Part shown: piece by piece, positions 23,726 through 37,000 of the stretch
How the letters are laid out: each line of letters opens with the position of its first letter
Numbering within the stretch: position 1 is the stretch's first letter
NCBI GenBank assembly: GCA_013399305.1
Contig: VXAI01000087.1
Location: 3,104,276-3,168,275 of the forward strand
DNA: 64,000 bases
Direction of reading: 5' to 3'
Source of the DNA: Rostratula benghalensis
Lineage: Eukaryota > Chordata > Aves > Charadriiformes > Rostratulidae
Notes under the pieces: model-generated
What the model was told of the DNA's origin: nothing
The model's database searches: none
The model's input: the letters and a program-made list of their open reading frames with translations, nothing else
Made by a program: the position numbers and the translations under genes

Positions 23726-26700
23726 AAACTAGGTTTTCTTCAGCCTTTAGCATTTACCTAAAGGAAAAAGACTCTACTATAAAAGCATAGTTATGAATGT
23801 CACCAAGTGGAAAAGTTATTTTGGAAACATGAACACAACAAAGTTACATTAAAGAAAAAACAATTCCATCAAAATAAAAAATATTCCATTTAAAATCAAA
23901 AGTGAATTTTGGTATTTTGAGTTTTCGCTAAAAATGTACTACATTTGAGTGGAAGTGTACAAGTTTTACTGAAAACTATTTTGTTTACCCAAAGGAAGCT
24001 TTAAAAAACTGGTTTGAGACGACAGAACTATATTGTCTCAAATTATAAATATCTTTTTTTTTACCATTGCAAAAGGAGCAGTATTTTTCAGATCAATCCC
24101 CTTTTTTGAGGGAAGCAATTTATGACTATCAGATTAAATTTTTATAATATTTGGATAATTGCACAATACTCCTAATGAGGATAATGAACAGTTTCTCAGC
24201 AAAATCAATAACTTGTGCGGAACAGAATTCACATAATTGTAATTGTGACATTTATTGTCCAGTTGAGGAAAATATTTAAACATCTCATTTTACTTAATTT
24301 ATGTTCATGTGGACGTAAATCTAAAGAATAACCTAAAATTTATAGTTCAAAACCCTGCAGAAATTTAGCTTTCAAAGAAAACAAGTTAACTTCAGATTCC
24401 TTTTATTTGTTTGTTTGTTTTTGGGTGTTTTCATTTGTTTGTTTGTTTTGCTGGTTGATTACTGAGTAGTCTTGCTGATGGATTACTGGGGTTAGGTTGA
24501 GATGAATTTTAGCAAAGATTTCCTCTAATATTACCGTAGTGGTCTGTGAGCCCCACTTGAATAGTGCAATGGGGGAGAAAATTATCATAGTTGGTTGATG
24601 ACCTCTGGAGAACAGTTAGCAGGAAGCAGTGGCATCACAGATAAATCTACTGTTAGGTGGCTTCACTAGCTGCTGTCTACCTCCTCCCATGGACAGGATG
24701 AAGGTAAATGTGTTAGGCATATCACTGTCGTAGGGTTGAGTTGTATTATTCCTGTCAGCTGCTCTGTCCTGCTCCAAATCAGTAAAGAAACCATAAACTA
24801 CAAAAACCCACCCTTTGGGCATCTGCCAATTTCAAGAGCAATGCAAGTCAGAATTGCTAATCCAACCTATCCTTTCTGCTTCTGAGGTCTTTTTGAACTA
24901 TCCTTGTCATGCAGGAGTTTTAAAACATTTGAGGGGTTGGTTTAACAGACCCTTATGAGTAGTGGAGGCGAAGAGGTAAATCAGGAATTTTAAGTTCCTT
25001 GAGTGGAAGTTGATGATACCATCTTCTGCTAATTGTGTTCCCCTGGAAACATTACTTTTTCCTGCTACGTTATTGCAATTCAACTCATTCCATTGCACAG
25101 GTACCATTGAAACTCTTCAAGTTTGACAAAAATCTGTGTGACACCATACCTTTGTCTGCGCGGTGGGAATAACACACCTCAGAAGATTTATAGTTCAGCC
25201 TGGTACTGAAGTCATCAAAAAACTTTACAAAAAACTCTCTTGCTCAGCTTTAATTAGGATTAACCAGTCAGAGGTCATCCTCTATTCTGGTTAATACCAC
25301 ATGTACCACCTAAAAAATAAGTGGATTACAAGATTAAGTCTAGTTGCTAAATGGATTAAAAAACTTATTAAACCTGTAGATGATATTATAACACAGTTAA
25401 AAATATACTATGAAAGAGAAGCTTCATACACTGATTTATTTTTTTAATAGTGCTTAGCTCCTTTTTTCTACGACAGTCCAATTATATTTGTAGTAGTCTA
25501 AGATTTTAACTCCTCATATCCCTGACACACAACAAATTCATTGGCTACCTCCTATATCCAGTGAGGTTTAATTAAAAAATCTGTGTCAGTCCTCATTGTG
25601 TTGCTTTCTCCAAAAGAAGACAAACTAACTTTTTTTTTTTTCCCAATAATATGGAAAATACATAACACAACCTTCAGAAGCCATTATGATAATAGGAAAA
25701 GAAAGACAGTTGTCAGTTAAACAAGCAATTTAACATTCATAGACAATTACAAGGCACAGTGCACTCTTTAAAAAACGTCACTGAATTTACATCTCAAAAT
25801 CACAGGAAGGAAATATAGGGAGAAGAAAAAAAAACCCATAAAGTGATATGCAATAAAAATACAAGCAAGGATAAAGGAAGGGAAGCTGAGCAAGAGATGG
25901 ATTGTTTTGTATGTGTGTGTGAGACAAAATGTATATCCACACACAAAATTATGTGGTTATATATATATGTATATATAAAACATATATATGAAAAATTATG
26001 TGATTGTCAAATTTCATGTTCTCATAGTTTCATCATATTTGTATGTATCATTCTTGCATGTCCAGAAGTTTACAGTCTCTTATAGACAGTGTAAGGTTTC
26101 CTTATAAGTCAACAAATTTACACTGGAACACAAATTAGTTATTGCGAAGCTCATTAAAAGCACAGAAATCCCAATTGAGACTTTTCCTGCAGTAAGCACA
26201 ATGTCATGTATTGTAAACCCTCCATTTTTTTCCCAGTTTTCACTTGCATTATGGCATATGCACAATACTGGTCAGTTTTTGTATTGAACTATCTACTCTT
26301 TCGTATTTTTAATCAAATTCCCTTCTCCTTGCCATTATGTGAGATCCCTTATCCTGTGGAGATGTTTCTTTCTAAAAATCCCTGACTCTAAAAGAGTTTG
26401 ATCTTTGCCTAATATGGGGCTCATGAAATATCTCCTCTGCATTTCTCATACTTCTCCCATGTAGAATAATTTTAATGATTTCTGAGCCTCACCAAATACT
26501 TTATTACAAACACACATATTTAATGTATTTTTCATCTAACATTTAATGCTAGAGAACCCTTCCTTCCCCCACTCCTCAAACAATTGTTTTTAAAAAGAAT
26601 ATAAGATTCAATCTAAAATTACTTGATACAGGTCAACGTTTATATCAATTTAGGACCATACCCAATTCAGAACTAAGACTAAAATAAATGGAGGGGTGGA

Positions 26701-29700
26701 GGGAAATTATGTGATCCTGGATATATTACCTGCTTTGGGAGTGCCTGCTGTGTTGGATATTGTTAAAGGGACAGCAAAAAGCCCTTCTAATCTCCCTAGT
26801 AAATCTGCAATTTATCACAGTTGTTGTGGTTGTCATTTGTTTTAACATTTTACTTGGATTTCTCTAAAGCTGAGAATGAACTTGTGTGTAGGAGAAATCA
26901 TTCAAGAATCAAGCGAATTCCTGAAAAAAAATCAGTCCACTGTATCTGTCTGTAATAACTGGTATGACAAAAAATGAATACTTTTCCATGAAAATCCACT
27001 GTGAAATTTTAGTGCAAAGTTATGATGATAATTATTAAGCTATCATACTGAATTACACTGAAAATATAAGAGGGGGCTTTGTGTTTATTTTCAATATCTG
27101 ATACAATAATCATATTTTGCCTATTGAAGCTCATTTCACATCTTACCTTTGTGCTTTACAATGACATAACCTTTTTTTTCTCTTAAGGTTTTTATATCAG
27201 TTTATCATGTTGGTTCACGATGAAGTAAAACTATTTGATTCATATAAATTTTAATTTAAGTTAAACTGTCCTTTTAATATTCTCCACTAGTTTATTTTTA
27301 AAATATAATTTTAAAAATCAATAAACAAAGAAATAGTATGTAGAAATTATTTTACATGTGAATCTGAAAGGTTAGAAAAATGCATAGACTCTCTGAAATA
27401 AATATATAGGTCTAGGCTTCAACACCTTTCATTGCATGTTGTAGAAAAGAGAGAAAATTTATTTCTTTTCAGACTTGAGAAAAAACCTGTTAGCATATAT
27501 TTTTTTAATCACACATCATTATATTATCATAAACTTCAATTTACTGTTTTAAAAGGCATTTTGCAGTTTTCCTGTATTGCATTTTTTTTTAAAAAAAATC
27601 AAGTTATGGACATATGAAATTAATTTGAAACTTATTCTTAACAGATCCATTAATAAGCAGATATCTATGATAAGCCACTTTTGGGTTATTTAAAGGATTT
27701 TATTTTTTAAAAAATAAGTCTGCTGAACTTGAGACTGGAGAGGCTTTAAGCATAATTAAAGATGTTTAAAATGACAATTTCCTACTGTACAAAACCAACT
27801 TCGGATAGAAAATGTATAATTTCAGTCTATGGGGTGATTATCACTTTGGAGTTGTCCCTCAATTTTTCAGCGTATTGAACACTGATATAGTGAAATATTT
27901 CTCGTTGTTCTGAAATTGCTTTGGTGGATGAGGATAAAAGAATTGAAAACTTTTGTTACACAGCTTTTAAAGCCAAATGAGAACTTGTCTGTAGCGTACT
28001 TTACTGCCTTATGCAATATATGAGGCAAGCAATTAAATTCAAGCAAATATTAATTTTCATTTTCTATTAACTATGTAGTCAGAAGGATGTCTTCCAAAAT
28101 TAGTCCTAGGGGTATTGGTTGCAAATGATGATATGTTGTCAAAGTTCAAACTGTTTGATTGTAGTATAATTTTTCTTTCTTTGTATGCTCCTAATTCAGT
28201 TTCATTGATGTCTTGAAGGTAATCAGGCCAACGGTGGATTATTCTCTTTTCAAGTATGCATCACGGAACAATGATCACAAACTTTTTTGTATTTCTGCTG
28301 GATGTGGGGAAAAATTACTTGTTTTCAAGCGAGAAAATGGCGACTTATTATTGCTTGCAGGATATGAAACTTTTGCTTTATCAAGATTCAACCTGTGGAT
28401 TAATCTTGGAAAATGACAATATTTGATTTTTTTGTCATGAAGTAAAATGTAAGAAACGTTATAGATAATTTCTGTTGCTTCTGCATATTTTTTTATTTCT
28501 CATTATTAATAACAAGCAAAAGTTAAAGTATTTTCTTCCTAGAAGGTAAGATAGAATTATTTTTATATGCCATTTTGTTGCTTTATTACCTAAATAACCT
28601 GAAACATAGTATTCACCAAACTTTGCAATAAAACACAAGCAGAATACATAAAAAGATTTTTCTGTTTTTTATTGTTCCTAATGGACTTTTTCTAAAATAG
28701 AGGGTTTGGTTTAGCATGTTTTATTTTTTTTTTCTTGCATGAGACTTCAATTTATGTATATAATATCTGAGAAATGATATTTTAAGAAAACACTCAGATA
28801 TCCCTCTGCTCCAACACATTACCAATAAAGTTTGGCACATGTATTATCAACCAATGCACATAAAAATTCATTCTTCTTTTTACATACCACAGATACTGTG
28901 CTAATTAAGTTATAGTGGGTGATAAGACAAAAACCTTTGATAAAATATATTGGAAAGATTTACATTTCTAAATAAGCATATTTTAAGCTCACAAGAATTC
29001 TTGAAACTTTAGTAGGAGAGAGAAAGCTTCAGGCTACCTAGAGCAGTTAGTCAATAAAATATTTACCTGAAATATGTAAATAAAAAATGTGGGTCTGTCT
29101 CCTACCTGCAGACACTAGACGCATTTGATGTTTTACCTTGGTTCTCTGATTCTCTTTCACCTCTCTTGATTCTTTTGTTTTTCAAGCTTTCATCTTGATT
29201 ATAATCAGTAATATGAAATTATTTTGTTGCCTAATGCTTTTTACAGAAACCCCTTAGAAAAACAACCAACACGCTTCTTTTCCAGTTAGTGTCACATACA
29301 TAGCAATAAGGCTCTAAGCTGCTTTCACTTAAACTTTATCCTTTACTAACTGGAAGTATTCACAGTACATAGTGATTGCCTGGAGCCTAGATAAATCTCT
29401 CTAAAATCTGTGAAAAAATTCCAGAACTGCAGTGCCTTAATTTTTAGCATGAAATGTACAGCACTCCTATCTTTTTTGGTAAGTTCCCAACAAACAGAAA
29501 TATTCAGGGCTTTGCAAAATTACCATGATGTTAATTTACTCTTGAATTCTTTTGGTCTAATTGACAGTGATGGAGTAGAAGCTTTGCTGTCGATAACATT
29601 ATTGAAATATGTGCTTTAAATCTAATTAGGGCAGCTCACTGAAAACTGCAGATAGTGGTTTATATGTATTTCATATGAAAAAATAGAAATAAGCAATAAA

Positions 29701-30419
29701 GAGTAAAAGAAAACTGTGAAATGTGCTCATTCCTCTGTGATGAACGATAATAATAAAATTTTATAACTAAGTTAAATTAAAAACAGATAAAAAAAACCCC
29801 AACACTCAATAACAAAACCAACAAAACTTGGAAAGACAATAAAACCTCTGTCAAATAAATACTCACATGCACTTGAGACTTTAGTGGCTGGTCAGGAAAT
29901 ACCAAGAAATCCTCCTAGAGGACATCAGACAATGTAATGAAGTTGATAATGAGGAAAACATAAATTATATTTCACAAAAGTTCAAAACTGTCTTTCTTCC
30001 TTTAAAAGAAGAGAAATGTACAGCTAATATTTTTAACAGCATGAAAGTCAGCATTTCCAATACTAACCAATAACTGTTCTATTAAGGAATTGTTCTTGAA
30101 GCTTTGCAATTAGCAGTAATTTAGAGTTTCAGTACATAAAAGAACCCAAATTTGATATAAATTACTTTTCTGATATAAACTTAGAACGAAACTTTATCGC
30201 TAACAAAAACTTACTAACATAACCAGGATGGTGTCTGGCACAAGAAGCAGTGTCCTGTGTTAAGCTTCCACCACAGTGGTGCTGGTGCAAAAACCAAGTA
30301 TCTCAGAAAAGAAGCCCTAGAAGTCAGCAAGCTGAGTGAGGTACAGCTTAGATGACTAGGACATGTGTGAGGACCTATCTGAAATGCCACTGACAGGTGT
30401 TTCTTGAAACACTTTTTGT
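23726..30419. other. AT-rich non-coding stretch
   Basis: No gene recognised in nearly 7 kb. Short features: TTTG runs at about 24405-24450, AT alternation at 25953-25990, a T9A8 palindrome at 27582-27598 and A/C-rich sequence near 29790-29830. The frame at 28213-28416 (67 codons, +) reads like an ordinary globular peptide but is short and matches nothing I know. Confidence 0.55.
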
Positions 30420-30565
30420 CTTACCCCATCACCATGAGAGTGTTTAACGCCAGACAGGATAGGGCTTTGAGCAACCTGTTCTAGTGAGAGGTGTCCCTGC
30501 CCATTGCAGGAGGGTTGGAACTTGATGGTCTTTAAGGTTCCTTCCAACTCTAAACATACTATGAG
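30420..30565 (+). mobile_element. CR1 LINE 3' end fragment
   Basis: The segment matches the CR1 3' UTR in order: GAGTGTTTAACGCCAGACAG, GGGCTTTGAGCAACCTGTTC, GTGTCCCTGCCCATTGCAGG, GGTTGGAACTTGATGGTCTT, then TTCCTTCCAACTCTAAACAT. Only the last 140 bases or so are left, a heavily 5'-truncated insertion. The terminal octamers have decayed (ACTATGAGC). Confidence 0.9.
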
Positions 30566-30989
30566 CACTGGTAAAATTATTTTTACTCCATCTCATATTA
30601 ACAACTCTGAATCCTTCCTCAAAACCTGATAATTAACCTGTTTTTTAGGTTAGGATAGGCAGGTCTTGGATGCTAAGTGAAAGGAGAAATTTGAAGACAA
30701 GCTTCCTCTTCTGTGAGTATTCCAAGAGAAGTATAACTGGATTAGGAAGATAAAAATTTGCTGTCTCTGCTTTTTGAATGGAACCTGCTCTAAGAACTGT
30801 ACTTTAATATTAATTCCTGGAACAAGTTCCAGGATGGGGACTTTAGGAGTGGAATGTGTGCTTTCTGAATCTCAGTCAGGACTGGACCTAAAGTGAGGTC
30901 CAAATTCTCATTATTATCCAAATGTTTCTGAGCATATAGAGAAACTCCCTGATGTCCAGGCAGCTTTCATTCTAAAGCTGAGTCAAGTT
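30566..30989. other. Spacer between two CR1 fragments
   Basis: No gene or recognisable repeat. It contains a short near-repeat (GGAACAAGTTCCAGGATGGGG near 30816) but nothing that links the two flanking CR1 pieces into one element, which supports two separate insertions. Confidence 0.5.
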
Positions 30990-31160
30990 TTCTTGTTAAC
31001 AAAGCTGCAGCTGAGCCTATATCCAGTTGGAGGCTTATAAATAGTGATGTTTTCCAGGGGTCAGTACTGGATCCAATCTTGTTCAATATATTCATCGATG
31101 ACCTGGATAAGGGGACAAAGTATACCCTCGGCAGGCCCACTGATGATAACTTTTCCCTGG
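30990..31160 (+). mobile_element. CR1 LINE internal fragment (reverse transcriptase core), lacking its 3' end
   Basis: The phrases ATATCCAGTTGGAGGCTTAT, CAGGGGTCAGTACTGGATCC, AATCTTGTTCAATATATTCA and GATGACCTGGATAAGGGGAC follow the CR1 polymerase core, translating in part as [20 protein letters not shown] just upstream of a degenerate ADD box (CTGATGATAAC at 31140-31150). The similarity stops at about 31160 and no CR1 3' UTR follows, which is unusual because CR1 copies normally lose the 5' side. A later deletion, recombination or interruption probably removed the rest. Confidence 0.85.
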
Positions 31161-33219
31161 CTTGGATTTTGTTTATTCTTATGTTTGCTGTGCTGTACTG
31201 TACATTCTCCTTCTTTTCTTTGTATCCATGAAAATTCACCTGGGACTATTCCCATTCCCTTTAGGGATACATTCTTCTTTTCCTTACTGTTTCCATTGCC
31301 TTTTTTATGCCTATTTGCCTGTTGGTTTGGGGTTTGTTTTTTTTTTTCTGTTATTTATCATTCCTTCTCCTTCACGCAGACAAATCCTGTGATATTTGTA
31401 CAACAATTGACACCTAGTGAAATGTAACACTGTCAAACTTCACTGGAAATTCAACATAGATGCTTCTGAGATGAGCTCTACTCATACTAGCTAAACTTTA
31501 CTGATGGGTGATGGCAGAGAACTATAGAACAAAAGCAGATGGTAGGGTGCCGGAAAACCTGCAGAACCCCAGCAGAAAGATTCCTGCAGACACATGAGAT
31601 GTTCGACACCACTCAGCACAGGTCCCTACAATGTGTATTTCTCCAATTGATTTTATTAGGTGTAGGCACATAATTATATGTCTACCTGAACAGAAGTCTT
31701 AGCAAACAAGTAGATAGTTGCACGATTGTTAAACTTATAGTGTTCTACTCACCTGTAGGCAGACAAAAAGTTTTGTAATATTGGTCAGAATATTTTATTT
31801 CATTTCAGAAAATATACTGATTTTCTAAGGGTGAGCATATGTTATTGTTATTAGAGTTTAAATATTTCTGGGAGTGTCTTCCTTCATAAATTACCACATC
31901 TCATAACTTTATAGTTTTCTTTAAAATAATTTCAAATGAACCATATGCATTGAGTTCCTACTAAAATGTATGTAATATTGCACATGAAAAATTAGATCCC
32001 ATGCTGAGATTCTTCTGCTTCAGCTTGTGTATTGAATTTATAACTGCTTCGTTCTGTCGAGCTTTTTCCCCATAATGTGTATTAAAATGATTATATAAAA
32101 CTAAATTGCATTACACAGTATTGTAATGTTTTCAAAGATGACATTACATTAGTCTAACACAGGTCAATTTTCTCCGGTCCTCTAATAGCATGGATAATAC
32201 CTTGCTTTGTGGGTGTTTTTGTTCTTGTTATTTCTGATTTTCCCTTTTTTTCCTGGAAGAAATGTGCAACATTTCCCGGCACACATAAATAAGCTCTGTT
32301 TTTACATTGTACTGTGGGCACTGTGTCTAGGTTTACTTCAGCCAGCAAAATCTAATAAACATCTACTGGGATAGCAATTTTTAAGTTCAAGTTCAATATC
32401 AAACATGTCAGCAGTGCACTTAGCAAGAAGCAGGGCAGCAGTTTGAAGAAAATGCAGATCCAGTCACCAGTAATTTTTATCAAATTATAAACCCTTGTTA
32501 GAGTGCTGGGATTTCATCAGCCAGCAGTACTTAAATAAAAGTAATCCTCCTGCAGGAGGTGATTGTTTTTCATAGGCATAGGTAGATTAAACATCAATTC
32601 ATTTGCATACTTTTGACATGTGCTCTGCCACTCACATTTTTGGTACCTACATTGTGAAATTAATAGTAGATTTTTCATGGTGTTATCAGGAAGTTTCATG
32701 CTGATTAGAAATGGAGTGGCATTTGTATTTATTATATCTACTGATGTAATTTTTCTTTCAGGTAATTTTTTCTTTTTGTAAAATAATTGCTGATGACCAA
32801 AAAGAAATTAATCATCATATTTAGAAGTGTGAAATATTGTGGTAAATGGTACATTATTTTTTTAGAGCTATTATTTATACAATATAATACTGGAGTTTCT
32901 GTGTATATTTAGCAGATATAATGTACTGAATAAATTTTTCAACCATTGGAATTTATTTCTGGGATACAAGTACAAAGAGACATAGAGGTTGCCTTATTTT
33001 TGGGTGTTAAATCCAAAATTTAAGGCAATAAAATTTCTGTCTAGTGGCTGCAGAAGAATTCTGAAGTTACTTTGTTCCACTACATGTCCACCAAATTCTG
33101 AGGCAGGTAAACAGGCTGATGCGTACATCCAAAGGGATTCTTAAAGTAGGTATGCCATCCAACTTATTCTAGATTGAGAAAGTGTTTTCAGCAGTCACTT
33201 TATGACCTGTATCTTACAA
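31161..33219. other. AT-rich non-coding stretch
   Basis: No gene recognised. The first 250 bases are T-rich, so plus-strand frames there (up to 127 codons from 31044) encode Phe/Leu/Cys-rich peptides that start in the CR1 fragment and read on by chance. The remainder is AT-rich without features I can name. Confidence 0.55.
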
Positions 33220-33300
33220 CTGGAGAACCTTTCAATGGGGAGAGGTTGAGAGAGCTGAAACTGCTCATCCTGGAGAATAGAAGTACACACTAAGATCCTC
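33220..33300 (+). mobile_element. CR1 LINE remnant
   Basis: The segment AATGGGGAGAGGTTGAGAGA, then GCTGAAACTGCTCATCCTGG and AGAATAGAAG, corresponds to the conserved CR1 ORF2 C-terminal stretch (GAGCGGCTGAGGGAGCTGGG, then TTCAGCCTGGAGAAGAGAAG). Only about 70-80 bases can be aligned by eye, so this is an old, worn fragment. Confidence 0.6.
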
Positions 33301-33861
33301 CTGAATTGCCTAATTTCACTCTGATTATATCAATGTAGAATTACGTAAAATAGATCTGCACTGTCACCTAAACAATGGAAAATAAAGCATCTACAGTGGC
33401 AGTATTGACACCACCATCACTTTCATGTTCTTGCACAAGAGCTGAGATATGGCTTAGCACTGAGACTTCAAATTGCCTGTGAAAGATATTTGCTTTTGCT
33501 AGTCAAGTAAATTAATTTAATATGACTTAGCTATTGGGAATCAATTACTTCATTAATAAAGGTTTGAGACATCTTTTTCCTGTAATCATCGCATTGTAGA
33601 AGTGATGTTTCAGTTTGCTCTCTTTTCTTACCTGTAGTCTTGACAGTGCCAGAAACTGTGACATAAGTCATAATTTTCTTAAAAAACATGAATAATCTCT
33701 GATCTGCTAACTCAGTATAACTCTTCCTAATTTATTGTCATATGCTCCATATATCTGACCAAATTAAGTGATGTTTTCCCAGAAACAGAATTTGGGTATG
33801 CCTATGTTATCCAGTAAATGGACTGTAGAGGAAAAAAAAATAAATTGAAAAAAAAGTAATC
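33301..33861. other. Spacer, nothing recognised
   Basis: Unique-looking AT-rich DNA between two CR1 scraps of opposite orientation. Confidence 0.5.
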
Positions 33862-34020
33862 ACAGAAGTTCAGAATGGCTGAAGTGTGAAAATACCTCTG
33901 GAGTTAATACAATAAAGCTTGTGCAGGTTTCACAAGACCTTACCTATTTGGGTTTTTAATATCTCCAAGGACAAGCACTCCCCAGCTTCCCTGGACTGCC
34001 TCTTCTAGTGCTTGAACATG
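33862..34020 (-). mobile_element. CR1 LINE 3' UTR fragment, reverse orientation
   Basis: On the plus strand it reads as a reversed CR1 3' end: TCACAGAAGTTCAGAATGGC at the element's tail, then ACCTCTGGAGTTAATACAAT, TTTTTAATATCTCCAAGGAC, and CCCTGGACTGCCTCTTCTAG followed by TGCTTGAACATG. This matches the reverse complement of the region where CR1 reads 'cactggaacaggctgcccagagaggt...'. It is worn and truncated at the right end. Confidence 0.72.
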
Positions 34021-37000
34021 CTAAAAATGCTATCTTCTTTAAGTAAATGAGCATTTACTTTATATAACTTTGTACTACTAATTTTGTCTTCCCTTACAGC
34101 AATATGCAGCTACTCTGTCTTCCCTACAACTTGACTTTGCAATGCAGTTGCATCACTATCCAATAATGCTACGCTGCAAACAGTCCTAAACACAATGGAG
34201 GACCAGGCTTTGGTGCATGCCCAGAGTCCTGAAACCACATCTACCTTCTTACGAAATGCATTATATTTACTGTCTCCAGTTCACTAAACTAAATCCAGTT
34301 TAATAAAGTGACTAGGAAGTTCTGAGGTGTCTTCTATACTGCCCTTAAAACTTGGAGTAACTTTCAGACATGTCCTCTTTCTGATAAGAACTTGAGGACT
34401 TGTAAATCTATGTAACTTCTGATGAGTTCTTATCATTTTTTCCTATCTTCTTTCTTCTCAGGAGCTCCTGAGGCTTAGCTGTGAGTAAACTGCATTGATT
34501 GTAACTTCTGTAATCTGTCTTGGTCCACCCTTGTCAGCTTGATAAGTCAAACTCCTTTTGCCACTCCTTTTGTGGATGATACAAGACTGGTTTTTTTAAG
34601 TCATGGAAAAACAAAAATTAAAAAAAGTACTGACAGATTTTTCACAGGAATTTGGCTTTTAACTTCTTTCATGCTCTCCTGAAATTAATTTTTCTCAATC
34701 TGATGTTTCTGAATTACCTTCTAGTTTCTACAATGTGCTTCCTTTTTGCTGATGTGAAGTGCACATTTTAGAATTTTTTGGCTTGTTTTTGTTTTTCAAA
34801 ACTTAAAGGATAAGAATAATCTCCTCTAGCTGTAGAAGTCTACATCAGGAGGAAGTAAACTGTACCCTAGATTTGTTCCTTTCATAGTAACCCTAGCATT
34901 TTGAATATTAAAATCAAGATAAGGAAATTGACCGTAGTATTTTTGACATAACATCAGCATGAGGGTGACAAAGTTATTTCTCAGGTTTGTTCTACAGAAT
35001 TCCATTTGAGGAAGTTGCAATGGGTTCATGTAGATTTTACCTGAAAGTCTCAGCATAAATCTTTTTTAAGAATTTAAATCAGATCTACATATTCCTGACA
35101 CACAGTGATACAGGAAATTTTTCAAATTTCTTGAGTGTAAGTTTCTTCACAGTATTTCTTTCTCCCCTTACTGTTCTGTTCAGGCATAGAAGAAGATAAG
35201 TATAGATAGTAAATCTAAATCTAGAGTTTATATCAAATGAACCATTAGAAGAAAGGTGAAGACCACCTTGAAAAGAAATGGGAAAAAATAACTTTATATA
35301 GTTCTATGAAATAATTTGGAAGGAAATAGAAATCTGCTAGGATTTATTTCTAGAAGGGGAAGCAGAAATTTTTTTTGTTTTGTTTTGTCATAGTAAAAAT
35401 ATTTTCTTATCTTTCTTGGTCCAGAACTTTTCTTCACATGACATAGATGTAAATATGAACAAAGATTGAAAACATCTGTAGCAAAAAAACAACAACAGTA
35501 TTTTCGATTAGTTTAAAGAGACTTTTATGTTTATAGTTAAATGTTTGCCTGTGTGCTGAGTAGGACTGGGTAAGGAAATAATTCCTTGTAAAATGCATGA
35601 AAAAACATAAAAGAGCTTTCTCAGCATTATCTATTGAACAATATGTTACATGGAACTTTTCCAATAGCACATTCTGGATCCCTGTTGCAGAAAGTAATGA
35701 TGAAGAACTAAAATGACAAACATCCCTAACCAGCTGCACCTTGCCATCCGATTATGTGCTTATTCATTTTACAGATTAAATTTCGCTGTGATGAAGATCA
35801 GAGCATTGAACTGAAAATGGTTTGGTTGTTGTTTTTTTGGTTTTGCATTTGTTTTCTGTTTTTTTATATAATTTTGTTCTTTTCATTGAATTAACACACA
35901 TACAAAGGCACCATCAGTAGCCCTGGGTACCCTAAGAGGTGTTGCAAAAATAGTCATAAAGGGGATAACAAATATCAAATAAGGTAGTACAACTCCTGTA
36001 CAACAGACTAACAAATAATTATAAAAAATAAATATCTCTAAATGTCCCTACTACATACAATAACCAACGGACTGACTTTGCAGTATATCTTCAATGTCAG
36101 CAGACCTATGCTCATTCAAATCAAATAGGCTACCCATTTTCAAAGCTGATGGACCCACTTTGAAAGTACTTTAAATAGTTCAGTTCTTCTAAACCAAGTT
36201 TATTGCATTTTGACTGCATTTTTTAACTTCAGTTATTTAAATAATATAATCAGGCAATGTTGCAAGATAAGATGCCATATGCCATTTAAAACTGCACAAG
36301 TAAAACCATGCTGCTAATAAAGTCTGGATCTTACTCAGTTTTAGAAATTTAGGGATAAACTTTTAAGACTGATCTCTTCATATTTATATAAAAAGTAGCA
36401 TGCAACTTTAGAAGGCATTGAATTAGAAATTGTGATATTTAAATATGAGGTACATTTATAACCTCAAGCATCCAGCAAAAGTTATTAGAATAGTATTAGA
36501 TAGATATTGGAGAAGGAGAAAGTCAGCTCCAGAGGATCATTCACTTTTAACAAACTAGAAATTTATTTCAGAATAAGTTATATTGCCCTCAGACACTGCC
36601 CTTTTTATTCCACATATTGTGAAGCATCTATGTTCTGCATTATTGAACTGTTTCTCCAGTAGGAAAAAACAATCATCTAACTTTAGGGTGACAGAAGTAT
36701 CGATAACTTAATTGATCAAATAGAAAGAGTGGAGACTGTTAGAGGCAGATTTCAAAAAGGTTTCTCACTCTATTGAAGAAAACTGTTGTTTGAGGGCAAA
36801 CACATTTTTTTTTTGCAGAATACTTCCCGCTGTTATTCACTAAAACACAGTTATTACACTGCTTGCTCAGCATCCCCAATTGCCTAATTTGTGTGGAAAT
36901 TCTTTATGCATTAAAATTTAGGAGAAAGAAGAGAACTATTCAGTTGGGGTTTTTTAGGGTTTTTTTTTTTTTTTCATTCTTTTTTGCAAGCACATCACTC

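Noticed and set aside
31044..31427. 127-codon plus-strand frame
   Set aside because: Begins out of phase in a CR1 fragment and continues into T-rich DNA; Phe/Leu/Cys-rich composition reflects base composition.
34560..34660. Possible further CR1 polymerase remnant (GTGGATGATACAAGACTGG)
   Set aside because: Only one short phrase resembles the CR1 ADD-box region and the flanks do not extend the match.
35434..35739. 101-codon minus-strand frame
   Set aside because: No domain, splice context or promoter; residue use fits AT-rich chance sequence.
36945..36974. Interstitial telomere repeat (TTAGGG)
   Set aside because: A single TTAGGG inside a T-rich run; no tandem array.
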